Below are positions 9,429 through 17,021 of a stretch of 42,826 bases of DNA, piece by piece. Each line of letters begins with the position of its first letter. Within the stretch, counting starts at the first letter, position 1. This DNA comes from Ignisphaera sp. GTDB taxonomy: Archaea; Thermoproteota; Thermoprotei_A; Sulfolobales; Ignisphaeraceae. A model generated the notes under the pieces. It had not been told where the DNA came from, made no database searches, and was given only the letters and a program-made list of their open reading frames with translations. The DNA lies in assembly GCA_028275825.1 (NCBI GenBank), contig JAPWTX010000013.1, forward strand, positions 1-42,826, written 5' to 3'. Made by a program: the position numbers and the translations under genes.

Positions 9429-10238
9429 TTATTTGTAAGAAGTAGAAAATTTATAAGTATTATCTTCAGCTTTTTTAAAGTTGAGAATAAATTTCTTTAT
9501 CATATTCAGCTCTGCAACTATAGGTGAGTTTGGATTGTGATCTAAAACAGCTATCCCAAGTCTATCTGATTTAACTACATTCTCATCGTAGGGTAAATGC
9601 CCTAAAATCTCTATTCCACTCAGTGACCTCTCTATGAAAACCCTATCCTCATCTGACATCACCTTATTTCCTATTACAGCAAAATTCTTAACACCAATAT
9701 CCTTAGACAATCTAAAGATCTCCTGTGTAACATCTATAGACTTGGTAGTTGGTTCTGTTATGCAAAGCATTAGATCTACTCCTCTAGCAGCACCCCTACT
9801 CATTGGTTCCAGCCCTGCAACCATGTCTACTATGACAACATCTCTTCTACCTAAAATCAAGTGTGAAAGAAGAGCTCTTAGAAACGCATATTCTGGGCAC
9901 AAACATCTAGTACCACCCTTTTTCACATAGCCTAGCTTGAGAAGTGTCACATTATCAGGTCCCTTGATCCCATACTTCTCCACAACATCCTCTACTCTAG
10001 GATTTAATCTATAGGCTCCGTCAGGTAATAATGTTCTCTCCTTTATGAATTCTTCGTCAAATAGGACAGGTTTTGAATAAACTGAGTTAGAATCTATACC
10101 CAGGGCTTTTGCAAGATTCAAGCTGGGGTCGGCATCAACAGCTATAACACTATAGCCATCTCTCCCAATTAACCTAGCCAAGCATGCTACCACAGTTGTT
10201 TTTCCAACACCCCCCTTCCCAACGACAACAATCTTCAT
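9429..10238 (-). CDS. cooC: CooC-type nickel-insertion ATPase
   Basis: MinD/ArsA-like P-loop ATPase that helps load nickel into CODH. The deviant Walker A motif GKGGVGKTT sits at residues 7-15, with DADPSLNLAKALG following. A CxC pair at C112 and C114 (TRCLCPEYAFL) is the metal-binding and dimer-bridging motif at the position reported for CooC of Carboxydothermus. Length is 269 residues. It is encoded between the small CooT-like gene (6-base gap) and cdhA (7-base gap), so all three are probably one transcript. It may also serve the A cluster of CdhC. Confidence 0.92.
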   Translation of the reverse strand: MKIVVVGKGGVGKTTVVACLARLIGRDGYSVIAVDADPSLNLAKALGIDSNSVYSKPVLFDEEFIKERTLLPDGAYRLNPRVEDVVEKYGIKGPDNVTLLKLGYVKKGGTRCLCPEYAFLRALLSHLILGRRDVVIVDMVAGLEPMSRGAARGVDLMLCITEPTTKSIDVTQEIFRLSKDIGVKNFAVIGNKVMSDEDRVFIERSLSGIEILGHLPYDENVVKSDRLGIAVLDHNPNSPIVAELNMIKKFILNFKKAEDNTYKFSTSYK

Positions 10239-10244
10239 TACACT

Positions 10245-10439
10245 CTAGCCCCTCTTCTTCAGCACAACTCTATGCCCTATGAAATCTATGTAAGCTATTT
10301 CAGCATCGTTAACTTCATACTTATTGCCATAGATATCCACAAAGATGAAGCCATTCTGTTTTGGTGTCATGGAGGCAACCTCCTTAGCAACAAGTCTCTC
10401 GCCATTCACATCAATTAAATACACACTTGATTCACACAT
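10245..10439 (-). CDS. cooT: CooT-family small nickel-binding protein
   Basis: A 64-residue protein beginning MCESSVYLIDVNG, with Cys2, the residue that binds nickel in Rhodospirillum CooT, and the small beta-barrel pattern ending DFIGHRVVLKKRG. It probably delivers or buffers nickel for CODH/ACS maturation together with CooC, the next gene. A strong ribosome site GAGGGG lies 8 bases before the ATG. It is the first gene of the CODH/ACS locus. Other proteins of this fold occur elsewhere, so the nickel role rests on Cys2 and the neighbourhood. Confidence 0.82.
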   Translation of the reverse strand: MCESSVYLIDVNGERLVAKEVASMTPKQNGFIFVDIYGNKYEVNDAEIAYIDFIGHRVVLKKRG

Positions 10440-10490
10440 AGTCTCAGCCCCTCAGATCAGGTACATAACCAGTTTAACTAGATTAATATG

Positions 10491-10505
10491 CTTATTATAT
10501 TCACA
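10491..10505 (-). promoter_or_regulatory. TATA-like element for the cooT-cooC-cdhAB operon
   Basis: Reading the minus strand, GAATATAATAAGC lies about 55-65 bases before the cooT ATG and would place transcription start near 10470, giving a leader of about 30 bases with the GAGGGG ribosome site. No gene is visible between here and 10703. Confidence 0.4.
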
Positions 10506-10702
10506 TATAACGATGTTGTCAACTACCCTAACACTTCTCTAAGGTGTTTTTGTTTTCAGGATACTGAAAGGTAAAAGACCTTAGAATGCCTTAGACCATT
10601 AATCCCAAGTAAATAGTGTAGAAGAGTGGCAATGGAGTTGTGTCTATAATTAAAATATTGGCTCATATAATTTTGTGGGTTGAGTTTCTTAGCAAGATTC
10701 TG

Positions 10703-11398
10703 CTATGCTATTTCTACTATTTTGCACCACCTCCAACCTATTTTTTCAAGAAGCTGTGCTACAAGTTCTGCAGCTTTTTTCACAAGGTCTTTGCCTACTC
10801 CTGGAACCCCCGCAGCTATTATTAGTAACTTTGAGGTGTTTTTCCTCACCATGGTTTCAATGCTATCTCTGTGTGGGTAGATGTGCATAACTATCCCTTT
10901 TGAGTCTATAAGTATTGGTATACCTTTTTCTAGTATCAGTTCATTTCCTCCTATAGGTCTAAAAACCTCGCCACCTTTACTAATTACTATTCTGAGTGGG
11001 GGCTTTATGCTATTCATATCATACATGCCTATTGGGATCATGGTGTAAGCAGAGGCTATGTTTCCCGCATCAATAACAGGGTCTATTCTCGGAAAGGAGT
11101 TCTTAAGAGCTCTTCTCACAAGGGCTTCGCTTGATGGTCTTGTCTTTGTGGGGTCTATGCCTATTTTCCAAAAGAAGTCTCTGTAAGCCCTGACTATAGG
11201 ATCCTCCTTAAGCTTCTCCAATGTGTACTTGTTCTTAAGATAATTTATAAGATTCTTAATCTCTTCTTCTAATGGGTATTGCGTAAAACTCTTCCTCTCC
11301 TCAAGCCATGCATAGGTGTAAGCTACGAATATCCCCAGACTCTTAGCATCCTCATCTATAGTGAGAATTTCTAGCCTGTTACAAGCCTCTGAATGCAT
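10703..11398 (-). CDS. B3/4 domain protein (stand-alone PheRS-beta-like domain)
   Basis: Resembles the B3/B4 fold found in the phenylalanyl-tRNA synthetase beta chain but encoded alone (COG3382). The hallmark YRDFFWKIGIDPTKTRPSSEAL is present, followed by DAGNIASAYTMIPIGMYD and a substrate-pocket-like GGNELIL. In PheRS this domain edits mischarged tRNA; the function of the free form is not settled, but a role in clearing mischarged amino acids or nucleotides is often proposed. 231 residues. The ATG has GGTG 8 bases upstream and a TATA-like box at 11443-11453. It is transcribed alone, away from the MATE gene. Confidence 0.85.
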   Translation of the reverse strand: MHSEACNRLEILTIDEDAKSLGIFVAYTYAWLEERKSFTQYPLEEEIKNLINYLKNKYTLEKLKEDPIVRAYRDFFWKIGIDPTKTRPSSEALVRRALKNSFPRIDPVIDAGNIASAYTMIPIGMYDMNSIKPPLRIVISKGGEVFRPIGGNELILEKGIPILIDSKGIVMHIYPHRDSIETMVRKNTSKLLIIAAGVPGVGKDLVKKAAELVAQLLEKIGWRWCKIVEIA

Positions 11399-11442
11399 CG
11401 GAATACACCAGAGACAACATTTATAGTAAGGTTATGTAAATA

Positions 11443-11453
11443 CTTTTTAAACC
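11443..11453 (-). promoter_or_regulatory. TATA-like box of the B3/4 gene
   Basis: The minus strand reads GGTTTAAAAAG about 45-55 bases before the ATG at 11398. A start about 25 bases further on leaves a leader of roughly 20 bases with GGTG in the right place. The spacing is typical for archaea. Confidence 0.5.
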
Positions 11454-11484
11454 TCAATTTAAATAAGGATTAAAACATACTAAT

Positions 11485-11610
11485 TTGACCCCCTCCCCTG
11501 AAGAGGCAAGAGCTCCTGCTAGAACAAGGAGGTTTGAAACCGCATCTCCTCACACTTCGGGGATTTAGCTCCAGGCTGGATCCCCCAGCTCATTACCCCT
11601 ACCGTCTAGG
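11485..11610 (-). mobile_element. structured, G/C-rich remnant resembling an IS200/IS605 right end or omega RNA
   Basis: On the minus strand this 126-base island is far richer in G/C than its surroundings and folds into consecutive hairpins: GGGGAT pairing with ATCCCC around a CCAG/CTGG inner stem, GGAG with CCTCC, and CTCCT with AGGAG. It ends in TTCAGGGGAGGGGGTCAAA, close to the TTCATGGCGGGGAGCCGTCAG at the left edge of the window. No tnpB reading frame accompanies it. The best guess is an orphan or internally deleted element; a stand-alone structured RNA is the alternative. It lies in the 418-base gap between the divergent B3/4 and MATE genes. Confidence 0.4.
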
Positions 11611-11754
11611 GCTCAGGGTTGTAAGTATGTTGTATGCTTTTCTATGTTAAAGACTTTATTCATTGTAAGCTGGGTAGCGCTTTGAAGGACATGAAGCAAA
11701 ACATGGACATGGCTAAACATAACATCCAAAGCCAAAGGCCTACCGTGTACCATG

Positions 11755-11770
11755 TTATAAAGTTTTTAAG
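11755..11770 (+). promoter_or_regulatory. TATA-like box of the MATE gene
   Basis: TTATAAAGTTTTTAAG lies 47-62 bases before the proposed ATT start at 11817. A start near 11785-11795 leaves about 25 bases of leader that contains the ribosome site GGGTGAG. Confidence 0.4.
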
Positions 11771-11816
11771 TGTAAACTTTGTATTAGATAATAATGCTGT
11801 GTAGGGTGAGCAAGAG

Positions 11817-13316
11817 ATTTCTAGAAAGGCGATTGATAGGTATAGGGATGCCATACTTGGAGGTCCCATAATTTCAACATTTTTAATGATAGGATTCCCA
11901 ATGCTTGTAGTTAGGCTTGTTCAGGATGTCTATGGTATTGTGGACTCTTTTTGGCTCAGCAGATATCATCAGTTCGCTATTGCAGTTCCGCGACAGGTGT
12001 GGCCTTCTTACTCTATTTTTACAGCATTTGTAATGTCCTTCGTCTCTGCCAATATAGCACTATTATCGCAGTACGCTGGTGCAACACTCTATGAGGAGTT
12101 CTCGAATACTGCATCAAAACTTGTCTTCGTCTCAACCTCAAGTGGTTTTCTCTTTGGCACTCTATTCTATATACTAGCTCCACCTATATTTACCTATATT
12201 GTAGCAACACCTATTGAAATATATGATGAGGTTCTTGCATATGCACGTGTGATGAGTGTGGATATAGTGTTCTTATCAGCAAACATGGCCCTGGCAACCA
12301 TCATCCAGGCACTGGGAGATACTAGGGCTCCTGCACTGTCTCAAGTTGCTGGAGGAATAGCAAACGCTTTTTTAGATCCTATATTTATAATGGGTCTCGG
12401 CACAATGCCAGCAATGGGAGCAGCTGGTGCAGCTCTTGCAACTGTGCTAAGCAAGGTTATCAGCTTAGTAATGATGCTACAGGTAATTAGGAAGAGGTAT
12501 GCGTGGCTAAAACTTAGGATAGATTGGAGTATGGATCGTAATTACCTATATTCTTCACTCCCGATAGCTCTTCCACTACTAGTGATGAATATTTCGAACT
12601 CCCTTGCCTTTAACATGCAAAACAGGTTAGTCAACATTTTCGGAAGTATTGCAGCATCAGCACTCTCCATAGGTTTCATAGTATTTGACCTGGCAAACAC
12701 AAGTTTGTGGGGGTTGACAGAAGGTATTACAATAATGGTTGGGCAGAACCTTGGTGCAGGAAATAGTGAGAGAGCTAAAAGAGTTGCTAAAAGGACTTCA
12801 GCATTCATATTCCTTGCAGTATTTGTAACAGCAGCTATAGTCTACATGCTAAAAGATTTAATAATATTGGCATTTATTACGGGACAAGGAGTATCACAGG
12901 AAGATGTAAATCAAATACTTTTTGAGGTAAATAGATTCCTATCAATAACAATATGGACCCTACCATTCTTTGCCTTAACATTCTCATCAATATCCGTCGG
13001 TAGAGGATCTGGACACACAACAATGCCCACAGCTATAAACATATTAAGATTATGGGGATTGCGTGTAGGTCTAGGGTACATAATGGCGTTAGCACTTGGT
13101 CTAGGCACTCTGGGGATATACATGGCCTTTGCAGCAAGCAATGTTATTGGAGGTATTATATCAATCCTCTGGGTTTCCTGGGGCAGATGGGCAAAACCTG
13201 TGATAAGTGAGGCTCAAAAAGGTTTTGCAGAGGTAAGGGAGGTGAAGACACCGGTACCTGTGGTTATGTGTGGAGATGGGAGAGAACATGGAGAATGTTC
13301 GTCAAAGACCAAGTAG
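11817..13316 (+). CDS. MATE family multidrug/Na+ antiporter
   Basis: Twelve-helix exporter of the archaeal MATE branch, expected to expel cationic compounds against Na+ or H+. Family motifs seen are VRLVQDVYGIVDSFWLSR (with the conserved Asp of helix 1) and FAIAVPRQVWPS, plus the second-half repeat SNSLAFNMQNRLVNIFGS. The first in-frame ATG (11886) would remove the conserved lead-in RYRDAILGGPIISTFL, which is encoded just upstream and is typical of this family. In that open stretch (after TAG at 11802) there is no ATG, GTG or TTG. ATT at 11817 has GGTGAG 8 bases before it, so I take it as the start. If wrong, the start is 11886 or the 5' end carries a frameshift. 500 residues from 11817. Confidence 0.85.
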   Translation: MSRKAIDRYRDAILGGPIISTFLMIGFPMLVVRLVQDVYGIVDSFWLSRYHQFAIAVPRQVWPSYSIFTAFVMSFVSANIALLSQYAGATLYEEFSNTASKLVFVSTSSGFLFGTLFYILAPPIFTYIVATPIEIYDEVLAYARVMSVDIVFLSANMALATIIQALGDTRAPALSQVAGGIANAFLDPIFIMGLGTMPAMGAAGAALATVLSKVISLVMMLQVIRKRYAWLKLRIDWSMDRNYLYSSLPIALPLLVMNISNSLAFNMQNRLVNIFGSIAASALSIGFIVFDLANTSLWGLTEGITIMVGQNLGAGNSERAKRVAKRTSAFIFLAVFVTAAIVYMLKDLIILAFITGQGVSQEDVNQILFEVNRFLSITIWTLPFFALTFSSISVGRGSGHTTMPTAINILRLWGLRVGLGYIMALALGLGTLGIYMAFAASNVIGGIISILWVSWGRWAKPVISEAQKGFAEVREVKTPVPVVMCGDGREHGECSSKTK

Positions 13317-13336
13317 CATAAATTATCGTGTAAGGA

Positions 13337-13849
13337 ATGAATAGGTTTAGAGTCTTGAAGAGATCTACACATAATGTATTTTCATTAGCGCTTTGCCTCT
13401 GGGTATCAAAGCTACTTCATATAGAACCTGTGATAATATCAGTGTTTTTATCACTCATGTTAACTGTTTTCATAAACTGGTTTATTGACTCTGTTGCAGG
13501 GCACAAGGGCTTTAGAAGAACTCCTTATACACATTCAATTCTAGGCGCTTTGATAATTTCATTACTGTTCTCCCTAGGCATATATGCAATCACATTACTA
13601 CTAGGCATATTAATGAGCATGGCACTGCTTACTAAGCTCATTGCCTTAGCATTAACATCGGCATTTTCACACCTGCTTCTCGATATTTTTACAGCGAATG
13701 GAATAGCCTTGCTATGGCCCTTTAAAAAGAGGAGATTCTTAATCATAGGCATGCGTTATGATGATCCTATGCTTAATGCTATCATAATAAGTTTGAGCAT
13801 ACTAATCATATTTATATACATGCTCTCACTTTACGGAATTATTTTATAA
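13337..13849 (+). CDS. DUF1286/YdjM-like integral membrane protein
   Basis: A 170-residue membrane protein with about four hydrophobic segments. It shows the conserved pattern of Sulfolobales DUF1286 proteins, related to YdjM/DUF457 membrane hydrolase-like proteins: RSTHNVFS near the start, RRTPYTHS, then SHLLLDIFTANGIALLWPF and RYDDPMLNA. The conserved His and Asp residues suggest a metal site, but no reaction is known. The family often begins with M-K-x-R/S-T-H, so the TTG at 13355 may be the true start rather than ATG 13337. It follows the MATE gene by 20 bases and is probably co-transcribed. Confidence 0.72.
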   Translation: MNRFRVLKRSTHNVFSLALCLWVSKLLHIEPVIISVFLSLMLTVFINWFIDSVAGHKGFRRTPYTHSILGALIISLLFSLGIYAITLLLGILMSMALLTKLIALALTSAFSHLLLDIFTANGIALLWPFKKRRFLIIGMRYDDPMLNAIIISLSILIIFIYMLSLYGIIL

Positions 13850-13917
13850 AGATCTTTTCTCAAGCATTTTGAGAATTAGCGATACTGTAGAGACTTTGAA
13901 AATCATCAAGGTTTAAC

Positions 13918-13930
13918 CCTTTATAAGTAT
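13918..13930 (+). promoter_or_regulatory. TATA-like box of the alcohol dehydrogenase gene
   Basis: CCTTTATAAGTATA, about 55-67 bases before the TTG start at 13985, in a 135-base gap. The spacing fits a leader of roughly 35 bases ending in GGTGATG. Confidence 0.4.
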
Positions 13931-13984
13931 ACTAAGTATATCAGTGTCTGAAGCACTATCCTTGCTATTAGATGGTGATGTGTA

Positions 13985-15028
13985 TTGAAAGCCGGGCTTG
14001 TGAATGAAAATGCAGAAATTTTTGTAGAAGGTGCTCCAAGAAGATATCAAGGTCTTCCAATTAAGGAAAACCCTGTGGATATTGTTGACATACCTATCCC
14101 CACAGTTAAAAGAAGTCAAGTTCTTATAGAGGTTGAGGCTTGCGGTGTTTGTTATACAGATATAGATATAATTGAAGGTAGGGTGAAATGCAAGCTACCT
14201 GTGATACCTGGTCACCAAATTGTTGGGAAGGTTATTGAATCTGATAAAGGTATTGAACATATTATGGGTAAGAGAGTTGGTGTTGCATGGATTGGTCAAA
14301 CATGTGGCTCTTGCGAATACTGTAAAAGAGGTTTGGAAAATTTGTGTACGAGTTTTAAGGCTACTGGATGCGATTTTGATGGTGGATATGCAGAGTATAC
14401 AACAGCATTCATAGATTATGTATATGAGTTGCCAAAGAGTGTCGAGCCAGAAAAGTTAGCACCCCTACTCTGTGCTGGTTCTGTAGGTTATAGAGCGTAT
14501 AGATTGGCAGAGATATTTGATGGAGCAAGGGTAGGGTTATTTGGATTCGGTTCTTCAGCACACATAATTATACAAGTCATAAGAAGGCTCCACCCATCTA
14601 CAGAGATATATGTATTTAGCAGGGGTGCTGAGCATAGGGAGCTAGCTAAGAGACTTGGAGCTGATTGGGTAGGGCAACCATCAGAGAATCCGCAGAAAAG
14701 ACTTCACATAGCAATAGACTTCACACCAGTTGGAGAAACAGTTACAAGGGCTTTAGAGCTTCTTGATAGGGGTGGGAGACTCATAATAAATACAATAAGA
14801 AAGCAGACACCAATACTACTTGACTACGCTAAGCATTTATGGGAGGAAAGAGAGGTGAAGAGCGTTGCAAATGTTACTAGAGAAGATGTGAAAGAGTTTA
14901 TCAAATACTATGCAAGGTATGGCATAGAAACACATATACACATTTATAAGTTGGAAGAAGTAAATAAAGCGCTTAGGGATCTAAAAGCCGCTAGAACTAG
15001 AGGTACACCAGTACTGAAAATAAAGTAA
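13985..15028 (+). CDS. zinc-dependent medium-chain alcohol dehydrogenase
   Basis: NAD(P)-linked oxidoreductase of the MDR family. The catalytic zinc ligands are C56 (in CGVCYTD) and H77 (in PGHQ). The structural zinc is held by C107, C110, C113 and C121 in the CGSCEYC pattern. The Rossmann fold starts near VGLFGFGSSAHIIIQV, one glycine of which is replaced by Ser-Ser. The usual Glu after the catalytic His (GHE) is Gln here, which is uncommon and may alter zinc geometry. The start is TTG, with GGTGA about 6 bases ahead. 347 residues. Substrate is unknown; primary alcohols or aryl alcohols from the neighbouring aromatic pathway are possible. Confidence 0.9.
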   Translation: MKAGLVNENAEIFVEGAPRRYQGLPIKENPVDIVDIPIPTVKRSQVLIEVEACGVCYTDIDIIEGRVKCKLPVIPGHQIVGKVIESDKGIEHIMGKRVGVAWIGQTCGSCEYCKRGLENLCTSFKATGCDFDGGYAEYTTAFIDYVYELPKSVEPEKLAPLLCAGSVGYRAYRLAEIFDGARVGLFGFGSSAHIIIQVIRRLHPSTEIYVFSRGAEHRELAKRLGADWVGQPSENPQKRLHIAIDFTPVGETVTRALELLDRGGRLIINTIRKQTPILLDYAKHLWEEREVKSVANVTREDVKEFIKYYARYGIETHIHIYKLEEVNKALRDLKAARTRGTPVLKIK

Positions 15029-15273
15029 TACAGGCATCATCCATACAGACTCAAGACACTTTCAAGTAATTAACATTTTGTAATCTGCATGAATATACTT
15101 CTTCCCAAGCATTACCAGAACCCTTCTTTTTAGTACATGTAAGAAGGTATGGATCTTTTATGGATACGCTATAACGACATCCAAATGAGAAAACCAAGCT
15201 CCAGATCCATAAATAACAATTCAATAGCTCTGACATGGTTTTCATAACCTCGCTTTTTATATCTGTTCAAAAA
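15029..15273. other. gap without a recognised gene, left of paaK-1
   Basis: This stretch between the alcohol dehydrogenase stop and the paaK-1 promoter has only a short minus-strand reading frame (15051-15245) with no recognisable composition or motif. I see no RNA gene or repeat in it. Confidence 0.4.
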
Positions 15274-15282
15274 CTTTTATAC
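15274..15282 (+). promoter_or_regulatory. TATA box of the paaK-1 transcript
   Basis: AAAACTTTTATACCCC with core CTTTTATAC. Transcription would start near 15305, leaving about 150 bases of leader before the ligase start at 15457, long for an archaeal mRNA. The leader contains two short reading frames. Confidence 0.5.
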
Positions 15283-15317
15283 CCCTAGGATTACAGAATT
15301 ACGTATGTGGTGAAATC

Positions 15318-15335
15318 ATGCACCAATGGAGTTAA
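15318..15335 (+). CDS. five-codon leader ORF in front of paaK-1
   Basis: ATG CAC CAA TGG AGT TAA (MHQWS), with a full GGTGA ribosome site 5 bases upstream and placed right after the predicted transcription start. Its position makes it a candidate translated upstream ORF. The tryptophan codon is notable next to indolepyruvate oxidoreductase genes, but a single codon is weak evidence. It may be only a fortuitous ATG. Confidence 0.25.
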   Translation: MHQWS

Positions 15336-15451
15336 AACTATGTTTATATGTAAGTGAAGATATAGAGTTAAGCAATGTTAGTGAAGGACATTCTATGAAA
15401 TGTCCATGTAAATCAAGTGAAAATATCCATCAAATGAAGTTCTCTTGGTGA
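15326..15451 (+). CDS. small 41-residue ORF upstream of paaK-1, unknown
   Basis: Open from ATG at 15326 to a TGA that overlaps the ribosome site of paaK-1 (TGGTGATG). The product MELKLCLYVSEDIELSNVSE... is acidic, with a C-P-C pair near residue 28, and matches nothing I recognise. It overlaps the five-codon ORF in another frame and lacks a well-placed ribosome site of its own. Its stop position would couple it to paaK-1. Real gene or leader sequence cannot be decided here. Confidence 0.2.
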   Translation: MELKLCLYVSEDIELSNVSEGHSMKCPCKSSENIHQMKFSW

Positions 15452-15456
15452 TGAAA

Positions 15457-16773
15457 ATGCCAGACAGCTGGATGTATAATCCTAGTTTGGAGGCTGTTTC
15501 TAGGGATGTTATTGAGAGGATTCAGCTTGAGAGATTGAGGGAGGTTGTGCACAGGGTTTATAACAACAACTATCACTATAGATTGAAGATGAAGGAGAGG
15601 GGGGTGAAGCCAGAGGACATAAAAACATTAAAAGATATAGAAAAACTCCCATACACAACAAAAGAAGACCTAAGAGTAACTCAACCCTTTGGCTACCTTG
15701 TAACCCCCTTTGAAAACATTGTAGAAGTTCATGGAACGTCTGGTACTACAGGAGAGCCTATATTTGTCTACTATACTAGTATTGATATAGAGAACTGGGG
15801 GGAGATAATGGCAAGGAGCCTTGCAGCAGCAGGGCTAACAAAAAGAGATGTTCTCCAGATAACGCCTAGCTTCAGCCTCTTTACAGGAGGCTTTGGCTTT
15901 TACTATGGAGCCAGGAAAATAGGAGCAACGGTAGTTCCCATAGGACCAGGATATTCAAAGAGGCAAATATATGTAATGCAGAAATTGGGTACAACAATGC
16001 TGGCAGGAATAGCTAACTATGCTATTAGGCTTGCTGAAGTTGCTTTTGAAATGGGTGTAGATCCATCAAAAGACACAAAAGTCAGGAAGGGCGTATTTGG
16101 AGCCGAGATGTGGAGCGACTCACTAAGAAAAAAAATAGAGAGTATATGGAATATGGAAACCTATGATATATATGGAATGGCAGAGCTCTACGGTCCTGGC
16201 ACCGCCATTGACTGTCAATATCACAGCGGTCTTCATGTTTGGGAGGATCATTTTGTTGTTGAGGTTGTTGATCCTAGGACTGGGGATGTGCTTGAGCCTG
16301 AGGAGAAGGGGGAGCTTGTGTTTACAACACTAACAAAAGATGCAATGCCACTCATAAGGTATAGAACAAGAGACATATCGAGAATACTAGACCAAAAACA
16401 ATGTGACTGCGGAAGAACACACAAAAAGATAGATAGAATACAGGGCAGAACAGACGACATGTTCATAATAAACGGAGTAAACATATGGCCAACAGCAGTT
16501 GAGTCCATAATTATGGGTGATCCACTTGTTGGAAACGAGTATCAGATTATAGTGGAGAAAAAACCTTCTGAAGACATACTATTTATTAGGGTTGAGTCAG
16601 TCACGAAGCTAAGCGAAGACGCTAAAATGGCCTTGGCTAAGAAGCTTGCATATGAATTGCGAGAAAGGTTAATAGTTTCACCAATTGTTGAGGTTGTTGA
16701 TCCAGGGACTCTGCCCAGGTTTGATGGAAAAGCTAAGCGCATTATAATAAAGGATGTTACAGGTTTAAAGTGA
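15457..16773 (+). CDS. paaK: phenylacetate-CoA ligase (AMP-forming), copy 1
   Basis: Adenylate-forming ligase that activates phenylacetate or a related aryl acid to its CoA ester. Motifs: phosphate loop HGTSGTTGEP, IYGMAELYGPG (A5), PLIRYRTRDIS (A7/A8) and the C-terminal GRTDDMFIINGVNIWP. C-D-C-G-R-T-H supplies a zinc-like cluster typical of PaaK. I choose ATG 15457 because GGTGA lies 5 bases ahead; ATG 15451 and TTG 15445 are in frame. 438 residues. It is an inverted paralog of 19491-20795 with three blocks identical at DNA level. The central residues that should shape the acyl pocket differ, so the two enzymes probably prefer different acids. Confidence 0.92.
   Translation: MPDSWMYNPSLEAVSRDVIERIQLERLREVVHRVYNNNYHYRLKMKERGVKPEDIKTLKDIEKLPYTTKEDLRVTQPFGYLVTPFENIVEVHGTSGTTGEPIFVYYTSIDIENWGEIMARSLAAAGLTKRDVLQITPSFSLFTGGFGFYYGARKIGATVVPIGPGYSKRQIYVMQKLGTTMLAGIANYAIRLAEVAFEMGVDPSKDTKVRKGVFGAEMWSDSLRKKIESIWNMETYDIYGMAELYGPGTAIDCQYHSGLHVWEDHFVVEVVDPRTGDVLEPEEKGELVFTTLTKDAMPLIRYRTRDISRILDQKQCDCGRTHKKIDRIQGRTDDMFIINGVNIWPTAVESIIMGDPLVGNEYQIIVEKKPSEDILFIRVESVTKLSEDAKMALAKKLAYELRERLIVSPIVEVVDPGTLPRFDGKAKRIIIKDVTGLK
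15481..15676 (+). repeat. inverted repeat block A (copy 1), 196 bp, identical to 20579-20774
   Basis: This part of paaK-1, encoding the residues from PSLEAVSRDV to TTKEDLR, is base-for-base identical to the reverse complement of 20579-20774. Identity stops abruptly at the right edge: GTAACTCAAC follows here and AGCTTTATCC in the other copy. Confidence 0.95.
16013..16092 (+). repeat. inverted repeat block C (copy 1), 80 bp, identical to 20163-20242
   Basis: Internal segment coding for NYAIRLAEVAFEMGVDPSKD and the following TKVRKG. It is identical to the reverse complement of 20163-20242, with diverged sequence on both sides. Confidence 0.92.
16228..16497 (+). repeat. inverted repeat block B (copy 1), 270 bp, identical to 19758-20027
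   Basis: Codes for the C-terminal half of the adenylate domain, from GLHVWEDHF to VNIWPTA. By eye it is identical at every base to the reverse complement of 19758-20027, including third codon positions, and then ends sharply. Confidence 0.95.
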
Positions 16774-16942
16774 TTTTGTGGTTAGTCTGAATAACATGTA
16801 AATTTTGACTCTTTGTTTTCCACTAACAAAAGTTTAATGCATCACAAACACACTACACAACTCTGAATAACACACTACTGCAGCAACTCAAAAATTATCC
16901 ATGGGGTGTGGGTGAGGTTAGCGAACATACATAGAGATGCAA

Positions 16943-16997
16943 CTCTGTTAACTGTGCTTGGTAGTGTTTGTGAATATCTATAGTTCCATTAACGAGG
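16943..16997 (+). repeat. degenerate dispersed repeat, related to 25919-25975
   Basis: CTGTTAACTGTGCTTGGTAG to TATAGTTCCATTAACGAGG aligns almost gaplessly with the 25919-25975 segment. In the first 34 aligned positions I count 10 differences, 9 of them transitions. It lies in the 248-base gap between the convergent paaK-1 and iorB. No coding frame is kept, so this is either a decayed mobile element or a conserved RNA structure. Confidence 0.45.
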
Positions 16998-17021
16998 AAA
17001 TGCTATAGGTAAAAGTAATTC

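Noticed and set aside
11660-11869. 69-codon minus-strand frame upstream of MATE
   Set aside because: It overlaps the conserved MATE N-terminus and its promoter region, has no ribosome site and no recognisable family.
15051-15245. 64-codon minus-strand frame after the alcohol dehydrogenase
   Set aside because: No ribosome site, no motif, and composition like random translation; kept only as part of the gap description.
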